Assembly: GCA_004963905.1 (NCBI GenBank)
Contig: SUGL01000002.1
Coordinates: 124,001-188,000 of the forward strand
Source: Mesorhizobium sp.
GTDB lineage: Bacteria; Pseudomonadota; Alphaproteobacteria; Rhizobiales; Rhizobiaceae
Direction of reading: 5' to 3'
Length of the DNA: 64,000 bases
In this document: piece by piece, positions 34,755 through 43,668 of the stretch
Layout: the number at the start of each line of letters is the position of its first letter
Position numbering within the stretch: position 1 is the first letter of the stretch
Program-made: the position numbers and the translations under genes
The notes under the pieces: generated by a model
Seen by the model: only the letters and a program-made list of their open reading frames with translations
Database searches by the model: none
Told to the model about the DNA's origin: nothing

Positions 34755-35921
34755 CTAGGCCAGCTCGATCTCGTGGGCCTGCAGATAGTCGCTGTTCATC
34801 TCGACGCCGAGACCAGGCTTCGACGTCAGCTTGAGGCTGCCGTTCGAAACGTCGAGCGGTCTGTCGATGAGATGATCGTATTTGGAGAGATTCCACTCCG
34901 ACGTTTCGAGTTTGTAGAAGTTGGGAACCGTCATCATCACCTGCGCTCCCGCAACCACGTTGATCGGTCCCGCGGCGTCATGCGGCGAGACGGGGACGTA
35001 GTAGGCTTCGCATAGGGCGGAAATCTTCTTGAGCTCGGTGATGCCGCCGGTCCAGGTCACGTCGGGCATGATGTAGTCGGCGAGCTTGTTCTCGAGCACC
35101 GGCACGAAATCCCATTTCGTGTGGCCGCGCTCGCCCCACGAGATGGCGGCGCTGACCTTCTCACGCACCTGCTTGAGCGCGTTGAGGCTCTCGGGCGGGC
35201 AAGGCTCCTCGAACCAGTCGATCTGGCCCGCTTCCTCGAGGCTGCGACAGAGGCGAATGGCGGTGGGAACGTCGAAGCGGCCATGCGCATCGATGAGGAT
35301 GTCCACATCGGGTCCGGCCGTTTCGCGGATCAGGGCCGTCAGCTCGGCCGCTTCGCGCTCGTCCTTGCGCGTCATGCTGCCGTCGAGATAGCCGTCCCGC
35401 CGTTCGCGGGCCACGCCATCGACGCTGGGGCCTTGATGGGGGAAAGGATCGAACTTGAGCCCGGTGTGTCCAGACTCGACGATATCTCGAATCTCGCGGA
35501 CCACAGCCTCCTTGCTGGTGAATTTGGCCTGGTTGGGATGGGTGTAGAGGGCGATCTCATCGCGCACTGGCCCGCCCAGCAGCTCGTAGATCGGCTTGCC
35601 GAGGACTTTGCCGCGGATGTCCCAGAGGGCTATGTCGATGGCGCTCACGCATTCGACGGCGGCGCCGCGGCTGCCCATATAGGTGAAGCTGCGGAAAATC
35701 TTGTGCCAGAGATGCTCGATCCGCGCCGGATCCTCGCCTGCCACGGCGTTGCCGATCTGCCGCAGGATGGTGCACAGCGCGCGATTGGCGAGCTTTGTCG
35801 TGGTGGTGATTTCTCCCCAGCCGCTCACCCCCTCGTCGGTCGTCACTTCGACGAACAGATACTCTCCCCAATAGGAAGCATCGGACTTGATCAGCCATGG
35901 CCGGATACTCGTGATCTTCAT
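34755..35921 (-). CDS. enolase-superfamily acid-sugar dehydratase-like enzyme 3
   Basis: 388 residues. The barrel signatures match acid-sugar dehydratases of the mandelate racemase subgroup: GLKFDPFPHQG, metal Asp and acid His in LIDAHGRFD (D-x-H-x-R), WFEEPCPPE, SWGER, and SPHDAAGP with the base His. The galactonate-type order suggests conversion of an aldonic or uronic acid to the 2-keto-3-deoxy acid. It lies upstream of enzyme 2 on the same strand and downstream of the GntR gene. The rich HxxGP end is intact. Confidence 0.89.
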   Translation of the reverse strand: MKITSIRPWLIKSDASYWGEYLFVEVTTDEGVSGWGEITTTTKLANRALCTILRQIGNAVAGEDPARIEHLWHKIFRSFTYMGSRGAAVECVSAIDIALWDIRGKVLGKPIYELLGGPVRDEIALYTHPNQAKFTSKEAVVREIRDIVESGHTGLKFDPFPHQGPSVDGVARERRDGYLDGSMTRKDEREAAELTALIRETAGPDVDILIDAHGRFDVPTAIRLCRSLEEAGQIDWFEEPCPPESLNALKQVREKVSAAISWGERGHTKWDFVPVLENKLADYIMPDVTWTGGITELKKISALCEAYYVPVSPHDAAGPINVVAGAQVMMTVPNFYKLETSEWNLSKYDHLIDRPLDVSNGSLKLTSKPGLGVEMNSDYLQAHEIELA

Positions 35922-35971
35922 CTCAACTACCTTTATCTGAAATGGTCAGGCTGACGATGTTCTAGGCTGTT

Positions 35972-36709
35972 CTATCCGGCTCGCGCGGCGTTGCGGGCAC
36001 GCATGTGTTCGAGGATGTGCCGTCCGGAGCCCTCGACATGGCGGGCGACGAGTTCGGCCGCCTTGTCGGCATCTCCTGCCTTTACGAGAGCGATGAGCTC
36101 GCGGTGCTCGCGCATGATCGCGGCACGTCGCGCGAGGGTGAAATCGAAGCGCCGGCTCACGGCGCGCAGCACTTCGCGATGCTTCCACCAAAGTTCGGCG
36201 GCATGGCGGTTGTAGTGCTTCTGGTACATCACGGTGTGGAAGGCGGTATCGAGCTCGCTGTGCCTGAATGCGTCGGCGAAGTTGTTCTCTTCGATCAGGC
36301 CCTGGATACGTTCGAGTTCGGCGATGTCCTCGACGGTGGCCATGTTCACGAACCACCGCGTCAGGGCCGGCTCGATCAGAACGCCGATCTCATAGATATC
36401 GCGCACAAATTCCTGATCTATGGGTCGCACGCGCGCCCCGCGGTTGGGGGCAAAGATGACGAAGCCCTCGCCGCGCAACAGCTGCAAGGCCTCACGCACG
36501 GGATTGGTCGAGGTGCCGTGACGCCGGGCGAGATCGCTGACCACGAGCCGTTCATTGGCGGCCAGCCGCCCCTCGATGATGTCTTCCCTGATCGTTTCAT
36601 AAAGCGAGGCGCCCTCGCTGGAGGCCCCTATGGGATCAATCCCCGCAGGTGGCTTCGCTTTAAAATCGCTTGTTTCGGCCAAAGCCCGCTCCCCTAGGCT
36701 AATACACAC
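35972..36709 (-). CDS. GntR regulator, FadR/FCD subfamily
   Basis: About 245 residues. N-terminal winged HTH (LYETIREDIIEGRLAANERL, DLARRHGTSTNPVREALQLL) and a C-terminal all-helical FCD ligand domain, with FRHSELDTAFHTVMYQKHYN and MREHRELIALVKAGDADKAA contributing the usual Asp/His metal site. FCD ligands are typically sugar acids or carboxylates, which fits the cluster. It is divergent from the ABC transporter and upstream of three enolase-superfamily genes, so it probably represses both. The start is uncertain: the frame opens with GTG at 36709 without a ribosome-binding site, while a TTG at 36682 has GGGGAG six bases upstream. Confidence 0.9.
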   Translation of the reverse strand: MCISLGERALAETSDFKAKPPAGIDPIGASSEGASLYETIREDIIEGRLAANERLVVSDLARRHGTSTNPVREALQLLRGEGFVIFAPNRGARVRPIDQEFVRDIYEIGVLIEPALTRWFVNMATVEDIAELERIQGLIEENNFADAFRHSELDTAFHTVMYQKHYNRHAAELWWKHREVLRAVSRRFDFTLARRAAIMREHRELIALVKAGDADKAAELVARHVEGSGRHILEHMRARNAARAG

Positions 36710-36894
36710 TCTGTCCGATTATCACGCAAAGTTTCGATAAACAATGTACGATCCAGCTCGTTGACAGACAATTCACGATCTGAAAACGTACAAGACGGCC
36801 GATGAGGTACACAGAACAGTGTCTCGCGGTCGAACGAGGAAGGACCGCTTGCCTTGAAGCGAAGCGGCGTGGGAGAGAAACCTGGAGGATACCT
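36710..36894. promoter_or_regulatory. GntR / sugar ABC transporter divergent control region
   Basis: Contains TTGACA at 36761 in the transporter direction and three GTAC centres (36746, 36788, 36807) in AATGTACGATC, AACGTACAAG and AGGTACACAG. These are plausible half-palindromes for the FCD regulator. No convincing -10 box could be fixed. Confidence 0.4.
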
Positions 36895-38376
36895 ATGACG
36901 AGGATCACACTCGGCGGTGCCGTCCTGCGCGGCACTGTGTCCACTGCTTTAATGGCATCGTTGATGTCGGCGCCGGCGCTGGCTGCGCCGCCGGTGGACC
37001 TGAGCAAGTGGTCGCCGGAATATGTGCGCTCGATTGCGGGCACACAGGATTTTGACACGGCGGCCGATTGCGGCAAGGTCACCCCGCTCGACTACAAGGG
37101 GCGACTGACTTTCTGGTATCAGGGCGTGTTCGAGGGCGACCCCGACCTTCTGCGCCAGTACTACAAGGATTTCTTCGCAACCTTCCGCAAGACCTATCCG
37201 AACATTCAGCTCGAGGAGCAGGCCCTCACCTACAACGACCTCCTGGACAAGTTCCGCACAGCGCTCCTCGGCAATGCCGCGCCGATGGCGGTGCGCCTGC
37301 AGATCCTGGGCGGCACCGAGTTCGCCTCGAAGGGCTATCTGCAGCCGCTCAAGCCTGAGGACGTCGGGTATTCGACCGAGGATTTCTGGCCCGGCGCCAT
37401 GAAGGCGGTGACCTGGGACGGCGTGACCTACGGCATTCCGACCAACAACGAGACGATGGCGTTCATCTGGAACGCCGACATCTTCAAGCGCGCGGGGCTC
37501 GATCCGAACAAGCCCCCGGCAACCTGGGACGACGTCGTCAAATATTCCAAGCAGATCCACGACAAGCTCGGCATTGCCGGCTACGGCCTCGTGGCCCGCA
37601 AGAATGCCGGCAACACGCCCTACCGCTTCATGCCGCAGCTGTGGGCCTATGGCGGCGGCGTCTTCGACGAAGCCAAGGCGAACCCGACCTATAAGGAGAT
37701 CGAGCTCAACAGCCCGCAGAGCAAGGCGGCGCTGCAGGCCTCCTACGACATGTATGTTCGCGACAAGTCGGTTCCGGTTTCGGCACTGACCAACCAGCAG
37801 GCCGACAACCAGCCCCTGTTCCTGGCCGGTCAGCTCGGCATGATGATCTCGCACCCGTCCGACTACAACGTCATGCTCGATCTGCAGAAGAAGGCGACGG
37901 GCACCGACAAGGACAAGGCGCAGACCGTCATCGACAACATGCGCTACGGTCTCATTCCGACCGGCCCGGACGGCAAGCGCGCAGTCGTGTTCGGCGGCTC
38001 GAACATTCACATCCTGAAGCCCGAATATGTCGAGGGCGGCAAGGTGGACGAGCCGGCCGCAAAGGCGATCATCTGCATGTGGACCAGCCCCGAATGGTCG
38101 CTGAAGATGGCTTACGCCGGCTCGAACCCAGGCAACCTCAACGGCTTCAAGACCAAATGGATGAAGGAGCGTCTGGACAGCATCAAGTTCCTCGATGTCA
38201 CGACGTCGATGCTGCCATACGGCATCCCGTTCCCGGCCCTGCCGCAGTCTCCCGAGATCATGAACATCATCGTTCCGGACATGCTGCAGAATGCCCTGAC
38301 CGGCGCGATGACCGTCGACCAAGCGGCGGACGACGCGGCCAAGAAGGTAAAAGACCTGATGGGCGGCGGACTCTAG
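36895..38376 (+). CDS. sugar ABC transporter substrate-binding protein (family 1)
   Basis: A 493-residue periplasmic solute-binding protein. Signal peptide MTRITLGGAVLRGTVSTALM...APALA, with cleavage near residue 31. The mature protein has the MalE/UgpB-type two-lobe pattern: DKFRTALLGNAAPMAVRLQI, WDGVTYGIPTNNETMAFIWN, RFMPQLWAYGGGVFDEA. It binds a carbohydrate or sugar acid for the CUT1-type transporter encoded by the next three genes. CTGGAGGATACCT provides a strong ribosome-binding site. About 60 residues longer than typical family-1 proteins. Confidence 0.92.
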   Translation: MTRITLGGAVLRGTVSTALMASLMSAPALAAPPVDLSKWSPEYVRSIAGTQDFDTAADCGKVTPLDYKGRLTFWYQGVFEGDPDLLRQYYKDFFATFRKTYPNIQLEEQALTYNDLLDKFRTALLGNAAPMAVRLQILGGTEFASKGYLQPLKPEDVGYSTEDFWPGAMKAVTWDGVTYGIPTNNETMAFIWNADIFKRAGLDPNKPPATWDDVVKYSKQIHDKLGIAGYGLVARKNAGNTPYRFMPQLWAYGGGVFDEAKANPTYKEIELNSPQSKAALQASYDMYVRDKSVPVSALTNQQADNQPLFLAGQLGMMISHPSDYNVMLDLQKKATGTDKDKAQTVIDNMRYGLIPTGPDGKRAVVFGGSNIHILKPEYVEGGKVDEPAAKAIICMWTSPEWSLKMAYAGSNPGNLNGFKTKWMKERLDSIKFLDVTTSMLPYGIPFPALPQSPEIMNIIVPDMLQNALTGAMTVDQAADDAAKKVKDLMGGGL

Positions 38377-38454
38377 TCCAAGCCTGACCTGCGATCCGAC
38401 CGGCTGCGCCGAGCGTGCAGCCGGTTCGTTCCGAAGAACAAGGGCACGCCACAA

Positions 38455-39414
38455 GTGACGATCGTGAACAGCAGGACCGAGGCTCGCCGAAGATTGCTAC
38501 CCGGCCGGCCGGGCGCGTTGCGCAGGATTGGGGAGCATCGCGCCGACTACGCGTACGTGCTCCCTGCGATCGTCGTGATGATGATCGTCATCGCCTACCC
38601 GATCTACTACACAATCGAATTGTCGTTCTTCAATACGCCGCCTGGCCTGCAGCTGCGGGACAAGATCTTCGTCGGCTTCGACAACTACACGGCCATCCTG
38701 ACAAGTGAGGTGTTCTGGAGGGTCACCTGGAACACGCTTGTCTGGACGCTGGCGTCCACCTTCTTCTCCTTTGTCCTGGGGTTTGGCGCAGCGCTGGCGC
38801 TCCACCGCGACTTCGTCGGCCGCGGCGTCCTGCGCGCTATCCTGATTATTCCCTGGGTCATCAGCGCGGTCGCCGCCTCCTATATCTGGAAGTGGATCTA
38901 CCATTCGGACTTTGGGATAATCGGCGCGATCCTGGTCCGCCTCGGACTGGCCGACCGGCCGCCCAATTTCATCGATAGCGTCAGCACGGTGCTGCCCTCC
39001 CTGATCGTCGTCAATATCTGGCGCGAGTTTCCGTTTGCCATGATCATGATGATGGCCGGCCTGCAGACGGTCCCCGATCAGCTGCTGCGCGCCGCGAAAG
39101 TCGACGGGGCCAATGCATGGCAGCGCTTCTGGCACGTGACTTTCCCGCATTTGAGGAACGTCTCGACGGTGACGATCCTGCTGCTGGCCGTGGCCAACTT
39201 CAATTCCTTCATCATCCCGTGGATCATGACCGGCGGTGGGCCGTCGAACGCATCGCATATCTGGATCACCCACATTTACGAGCTCGCCTTCGGCCGCCAA
39301 CGCTGGGGAGTGGCATCGGCCTATTCGGTGCTTCTGTTCCTCATCCTGATGACGCTCGGCTACTTCTACGTCCGTGCGCTGAGCGGCAACGAGCGGAAGG
39401 ATCGCGGCGCATGA
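38455..39414 (+). CDS. sugar ABC transporter permease, MalF-like
   Basis: 319 residues, six membrane segments, beginning YVLPAIVVMMIVIAYPIYYT. The cytoplasmic EAA loop reads LLRAAKVDGANAWQRFWHVT. Inner-membrane subunit of the CUT1 importer. GTG start 78 bases after the binding-protein stop. Its stop overlaps the next permease start by four bases (ATGA). Confidence 0.92.
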   Translation: MTIVNSRTEARRRLLPGRPGALRRIGEHRADYAYVLPAIVVMMIVIAYPIYYTIELSFFNTPPGLQLRDKIFVGFDNYTAILTSEVFWRVTWNTLVWTLASTFFSFVLGFGAALALHRDFVGRGVLRAILIIPWVISAVAASYIWKWIYHSDFGIIGAILVRLGLADRPPNFIDSVSTVLPSLIVVNIWREFPFAMIMMMAGLQTVPDQLLRAAKVDGANAWQRFWHVTFPHLRNVSTVTILLLAVANFNSFIIPWIMTGGGPSNASHIWITHIYELAFGRQRWGVASAYSVLLFLILMTLGYFYVRALSGNERKDRGA

Positions 39415-40301
39415 GCACGATTGCCGAGACAGCTCCTCGAGACCGGACCCGTCGCCGCATGCGCATCGACGGATGGCGGTGGGGCGGGCGCATCTTCCTG
39501 GTGTTCATGCTGCTCTACACTGCGTTGCCGATGATCTGGATGCTGCTCACCTCGATCAAGTCGGGCTTCGCAGCGATGCAATTCCCGCCGCAATGGTGGC
39601 CCGACCAGCCGACCCTCGCCAGTTACCAGAAGCTGCTCGATCCGCAGAACAGCGTCGGCCAGGACTTCCTCCGCTTCTTCTGGAACAGCCTTTTCGTCTC
39701 GACCGCCACGACGATCCTTTCGGTGATCGTGGCGGTTCCCGCGGCCTACGCGTTCTCACGCTTCACCTTCCCGGGCCGGAACTTCCTGTTCTTCGCGGTA
39801 TTGCTGCGCAACATGTTCCCGGCGGTGATCTTTCTCGTGCCGCTCTTCGTCCTGATGCGGGCGATCGGGCTGGTGAACACGCATGGATCGCTCATTCTCA
39901 CCTACCTCACCTTCGGACTGCCGCTGGCGATCTGGCTGCTCAAGGGCTTCTACGACAACATCCCGGTGCAGCTCGAGCAGGCGGCGCGCATTGACGGAGC
40001 GACGCGGTTCCAGGCCTTCCTCCTGATCGTGATGCCGCTCTCGGCGCCGGGTATCATCGCCACGGCGATCTATTCCTTCATCGGCGCGTGGAACGAATAC
40101 ATCTACGCCTACACCTTCCTCTCCAAGAACGAACAACTGACGCTGCCGGTCGGCATCCAGCGCTTCTTCTCGGAAAATACGACGGACTTTCCAGGCCTGA
40201 TGGCGGCCAGCTTCATGATGAGCGTGCCCGTCGTGGTGCTGTTCCTCGTCCTGCAACGATACTTCGTACGCGCCCTTACAGAAGGCGCGGTCAAGCACTA
40301 G
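39411..40301 (+). CDS. sugar ABC transporter permease, MalG-like
   Basis: 296 residues with six membrane segments (first: IFLVFMLLYTALPMIWMLL). EAA loop LEQAARIDGATRFQAFLLIV. Second permease of the importer, coupled by an ATGA overlap to the MalF-like gene. Ends 12 bases before the ATPase gene. MalG-type C terminus (YFVRALTEGAVKH). Confidence 0.93.
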   Translation: MSTIAETAPRDRTRRRMRIDGWRWGGRIFLVFMLLYTALPMIWMLLTSIKSGFAAMQFPPQWWPDQPTLASYQKLLDPQNSVGQDFLRFFWNSLFVSTATTILSVIVAVPAAYAFSRFTFPGRNFLFFAVLLRNMFPAVIFLVPLFVLMRAIGLVNTHGSLILTYLTFGLPLAIWLLKGFYDNIPVQLEQAARIDGATRFQAFLLIVMPLSAPGIIATAIYSFIGAWNEYIYAYTFLSKNEQLTLPVGIQRFFSENTTDFPGLMAASFMMSVPVVVLFLVLQRYFVRALTEGAVKH

Positions 40302-40313
40302 GGAGCTGCATAT

Positions 40314-41411
40314 ATGGCCCACGTGGTCCTCAAAGATCTCGTCAAGACCTATGGCGGCTTCAAAGCCGTCAACGAGGTTTCGCTGACGGTCAATGACGGC
40401 GAGTTCGTCGCGCTCGTCGGCCCGTCAGGCTGCGGCAAGACGACCACGCTCAATCTCGTCGCGGGCCTGACCCCGATCACATCGGGCGACATCTTCATCG
40501 GCGACCGGGTGGTCAACGACCTCGACCCCAAGGACCGGGACATCGCCATGGTGTTCCAGAACTATGCGCTCTATCCGCAAAAGTCGGTCTATATGAACCT
40601 CGCCTTCCCGCTGCAGATGCGCAAGCTGCCCAAGGACGAGATCGACAAGAAGGTCAGGGAAGCGGCGCGCGTTCTCGACATGACGCAGCTGCTCGAGCGC
40701 AAGCCGCGCGAACTTTCGGGCGGGCAGCAGCAGCGCGTGGCGCTCGGCCGCGCCCTCGTTCGGGATCCGGCGGTGTTCCTGATGGACGAACCGCTTTCCA
40801 ATCTCGACGCGAAGCTGCGGGTGCAGATGCGGTCCGAGATCAAACGGTTCCACCAGGACCTCAAGGCGACGATCATCTATGTGACGCACGATCAGCTCGA
40901 GGCCGTGACCATGGCGGACAGGATGGCCGTGATGAACGGCGGCTACCTGCAGCAATACGATTCGCCGGCGCAGGTTTTCGCCCATCCCGTCAACATGTTC
41001 GTCGCAAGCTTCGTGGGCAGCCCGGCAATGAGCCTTATTCCGCTGGAGGCATCCACGGCAAACGGCGATACCGTTCTGACGAGCGCGGAAGGCTGGAGCC
41101 TCGCGCTGTCGCAACCCAACGCGCGCAAGGTCCAGGCGGCGACCACCCGGAAGGTCGTGCTGGGTGCGCGCCATTCGACGATCAAGCTGCACAAGAGCGC
41201 GATCCCCGGCGCCATTCCGGCCAAGGCCTATACGGTGGAACCAACCGGAGACCTGACCTTCGTGCAGGCGTTCCTCTCCGGCGCCATCGTCAATATCAGC
41301 GTGTCACCCAACATCGCCGTCACACCCGACGAGCAGATCTGGCTCGAGTTCGACCAGGAGCGCATGCACCTGTTCGACGGCGAAACTGAAATGGCTCTCA
41401 GGGCGAATTGA
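40314..41411 (+). CDS. sugar ABC transporter ATP-binding protein, UgpC/MalK-like
   Basis: 365 residues. Walker A GPSGCGKTT, Q-loop VFQNYALYP, signature LSGGQQQR, Walker B FLMDEPLSNLD and H-loop VTHDQ are all canonical. The C-terminal ~120 residues form the TOBE/OB regulatory domain of MalK-type ATPases (AYTVEPTGDLTFVQ). It energises the two permeases upstream and completes a four-gene importer. The enolase-superfamily gene begins about 30 bases later on the same strand. Confidence 0.94.
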   Translation: MAHVVLKDLVKTYGGFKAVNEVSLTVNDGEFVALVGPSGCGKTTTLNLVAGLTPITSGDIFIGDRVVNDLDPKDRDIAMVFQNYALYPQKSVYMNLAFPLQMRKLPKDEIDKKVREAARVLDMTQLLERKPRELSGGQQQRVALGRALVRDPAVFLMDEPLSNLDAKLRVQMRSEIKRFHQDLKATIIYVTHDQLEAVTMADRMAVMNGGYLQQYDSPAQVFAHPVNMFVASFVGSPAMSLIPLEASTANGDTVLTSAEGWSLALSQPNARKVQAATTRKVVLGARHSTIKLHKSAIPGAIPAKAYTVEPTGDLTFVQAFLSGAIVNISVSPNIAVTPDEQIWLEFDQERMHLFDGETEMALRAN

Positions 41412-41441
41412 CGCGGCGGACGCGTGTGGAACAAGGCGGGA

Positions 41442-42605
41442 ATGACGACGAAGCTCAAGATCACCGCGATCAAGCCTTATCCCGTGTGGGTGGGAACCCG
41501 CAACCAGATGCTCGTCAAGGTCGAGACCGACCAGGGCATCTTCGGCTGGGGCGAAAGCGGCTTGAGCGGCCGCGAGAAGGCTGTGGCCGGCGCGCTCGAG
41601 CACTATCGCGAATTTCTCATGGGCCGCGACGCGATGCAGATCGGCCGGATCTGGCAAGAGCTCTATCGCAGCCAGTATTTCGAAGGCGGGCGGGTCCTGC
41701 AGGCGGCGATTTCGGCCATCGACATCGCCCTCCACGACATCAAGGGCAAGGCGCTGGGGGTGCCGGTCTACGAGCTGCTCGGCGGCAAGCAGCGCGACCG
41801 CATCCCGACCTTCGCCTCGACCGGAGACGAGGCCGAGGGCGATGCAGCCATCGAACGGGCCCGCGAACTGCGCGAACAGGGGTGGCAGGCGATTCGCTTC
41901 TTCCCGGTCGGGCAAAGCAGCACGGGCATCTTCGAGCCGCGCGAGTCGATAGGCGCCACCGCGGCCATGCTGAACAAGGCGCGCGAAGCGCTTGGCGACG
42001 ACGCCGTCCTCGGCATCGACTATCATCATCGGCTGTCGGTGGCCGAGGCGGCGAGCTTCTGCAACAAACTCGGCCGCGGCGTGCTCGATTTCCTCGAGGA
42101 GCCGATACGCGACGAGACGCCGGAGGCCTACGAGTCTCTTCGTACGATGACCGACATCCCCTTTGCCATCGGCGAGGAATTCGCCAGCAAGTGGCAGTTC
42201 ATGCCCTACATCGAGCGCGGCATCCATCAGTTCAACCGGCTCGATGTCTGCAATGTCGGCGGACTTACGGAGGCGATGAAGGTCGCGGGCTGGAGCGAGG
42301 CGCATTATGTGGACCTGATGCCGCACAATCCCCTTGGCCCGGTGTGCACGGCCGCGACGATGCATCTCGGCGCGGCGGTGTCCAACTTCGCCTGGCTGGA
42401 GACCAGGGCGCCGGAAAGAGAGCTGGGCTTCGACAATTCCGAGTTCTTCCCCGTGCAACCACGGCTCGACGGCACAGACTATCCGGTCAGCGATCTGCCG
42501 GGGCTGGGTGTCGAGATCAACGAAGCAGCAATCCAGGCGCAGAGTTTCCGCTTCTGGGAGGCGCCTCACCTCAAGCGCCGCGACGGTTCCGTCACGAACT
42601 GGTAG
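41442..42605 (+). CDS. enolase-superfamily acid-sugar dehydratase-like enzyme 4
   Basis: 387 residues of the mandelate racemase subgroup, closest in motif layout to D-galactonate-type dehydratases: metal Asp plus catalytic His in GIDYHHRLS, DFLEEPIRDE, IGEEF, LDVCNVGGL and MPHNPLGP with the base His. It should remove water from a sugar acid to give the 2-keto-3-deoxy acid. The ATG at 41442 is preferred (AAGGCGGGA upstream) to a GTG six codons earlier. It is co-directional with the importer and followed by the RraA/aldolase-family gene, which suggests uptake, dehydration and cleavage in one transcript. Confidence 0.9.
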   Translation: MTTKLKITAIKPYPVWVGTRNQMLVKVETDQGIFGWGESGLSGREKAVAGALEHYREFLMGRDAMQIGRIWQELYRSQYFEGGRVLQAAISAIDIALHDIKGKALGVPVYELLGGKQRDRIPTFASTGDEAEGDAAIERARELREQGWQAIRFFPVGQSSTGIFEPRESIGATAAMLNKAREALGDDAVLGIDYHHRLSVAEAASFCNKLGRGVLDFLEEPIRDETPEAYESLRTMTDIPFAIGEEFASKWQFMPYIERGIHQFNRLDVCNVGGLTEAMKVAGWSEAHYVDLMPHNPLGPVCTAATMHLGAAVSNFAWLETRAPERELGFDNSEFFPVQPRLDGTDYPVSDLPGLGVEINEAAIQAQSFRFWEAPHLKRRDGSVTNW

Positions 42606-42629
42606 TTCCATCTCATCCGGAGTCCGACA

Positions 42630-43379
42630 ATGACGCATACCCCCGACATCACCCGGCCGCCCAAGGACCTGATCGAGGCGCTGAAGGAGATCGGCGCCGC
42701 GACGGTTGCCGGCACGCTCGGCCATATGGGCTTTCGCAATCCGCACATGGTCGGTCCGGTGGCGCAGAACCACGGCAAGTCGATCGTGGGGCCGGCACTG
42801 ACGCTGCAGTTCATGCCGCAGCGGCCGGATCTCTTCACCGAGGGAGAATATGCCGACCCAGAGACGCAACTGCACCGGCATGTGCTCTATCACGCGCAGG
42901 AGGGCGACGTGGTCGTGGTCGACGCGCGCGGCGACATGAGCTCCGGCGTCTTCGGCGATATGATGTCGACCTATTTCAAGGGCAGAGGCGGCGCGGGCAT
43001 CGTCATCGACGGATGCATGCGCGACCGGCCCAATGTCGAGAAGCTCGATCTGCCCCTCTGGTTGCGCGGCTGGACGCCGAACTACCATGTGCAAACCAGC
43101 ATCTATCCGAACGCCGTCAACGTTCCGATTGCCTGCGGCGGCGTCACGGTGATCCCCGGCGACATCATCGTCGCCGACGATGACGGGGTGGTGGTGGTTC
43201 CAGTCTCGATGGCCCCGCAGGTGATCGAAGACGCGCAGAAGCATCATGACTGGGAAGAGTTCTCGCGGGAGAAGCTGATGCAGGGCGCGCCGTTGCAACG
43301 CTATTATCCGCTGCATGACGATGCCCGCGGGGAGTACGAGGCGTGGCGCAAGACAAACCACTTGGAGAAGCCAAGGTAG
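42630..43379 (+). CDS. RraA/HMG-aldolase-family protein
   Basis: 249 residues. Fold markers are ATVAGTLGHMGFRN, GDVVVVDARGDMSSGVFGDM, and the substrate/metal motif GAGIVIDGCMRDRPNVEKLD with the R-D pair of the HMG/CHA and RraA-like aldolases; VIPGDIIVADDDGVVVVP follows. True RraA binds RNase E and lacks activity, but members in sugar-acid clusters are usually class II pyruvate aldolases or dehydratases. Here cleavage of a keto-deoxy acid is inferred from the neighbouring dehydratase. The C terminus is extended by about 45 residues (DWEEFSREKLMQGAPLQRYY). Confidence 0.87.
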   Translation: MTHTPDITRPPKDLIEALKEIGAATVAGTLGHMGFRNPHMVGPVAQNHGKSIVGPALTLQFMPQRPDLFTEGEYADPETQLHRHVLYHAQEGDVVVVDARGDMSSGVFGDMMSTYFKGRGGAGIVIDGCMRDRPNVEKLDLPLWLRGWTPNYHVQTSIYPNAVNVPIACGGVTVIPGDIIVADDDGVVVVPVSMAPQVIEDAQKHHDWEEFSREKLMQGAPLQRYYPLHDDARGEYEAWRKTNHLEKPR

Positions 43380-43382
43380 CGC

Positions 43383-43570
43383 ATGGAGAAGCGACTTCGC
43401 ATAATGCACTCGCAGCGCCAGACAGGCCGCCATCGGGCTGATGCGGAGTTCCACCCCGAAACGACGCTCGAGCTGGCGCCGCGAGCAATTCAGGCGGCTT
43501 GCGATCTCGGTGATCGACACCTTCTCCTGGAGGTTGCTTTCCATCAAGAGCAAGGCCCGCTCTTATAGGC
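43383..43570 (-). pseudogene. AraC/GlxA-type regulator remnant (HTH only)
   Basis: On the minus strand, after an in-frame TAA, the frame reads ERALLLMESNLQEKVSITEI, ASRLNCSRRQLERRFGVELR, ISPMAACLALRVHYAKSLL. This is the first HTH and linking helix of an AraC-family regulator of the GlxA type. Both the N-terminal amidase-like domain and the second HTH (SVTDIALxxGF) are missing. The frame then runs into sequence antisense to the RraA-like gene. A truncated fossil at the right edge of the sugar-acid cluster. Confidence 0.65.
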
Positions 43571-43668
43571 GTCACCGAGACTCACTCGGAAGCTGGTTTG
43601 CCAGCGTCTTTTTGCGCCTTGAGCCTTCCGACGTACATCGAATAGGCGATGCAGCCATCACCCGCCCC

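Noticed and set aside
31638..35015. Long plus-strand frames opposite the three enolase-superfamily genes
   Set aside because: Composition is the typical reverse-complement shadow (H/R/V/G-rich, no family motifs), and the minus strand has catalytic motifs in the correct order.
36802..36894. Upstream start of the sugar-binding protein
   Set aside because: The longer form would place a basic non-signal sequence before an evident signal peptide; CTGGAGGATACCT sits before 36895.
41304..43553. 749-codon minus-strand frame
   Set aside because: Its first ~60 codons are the AraC-type remnant; the remainder is antisense to the enolase-superfamily and RraA-like genes with His/Arg-rich shadow composition.
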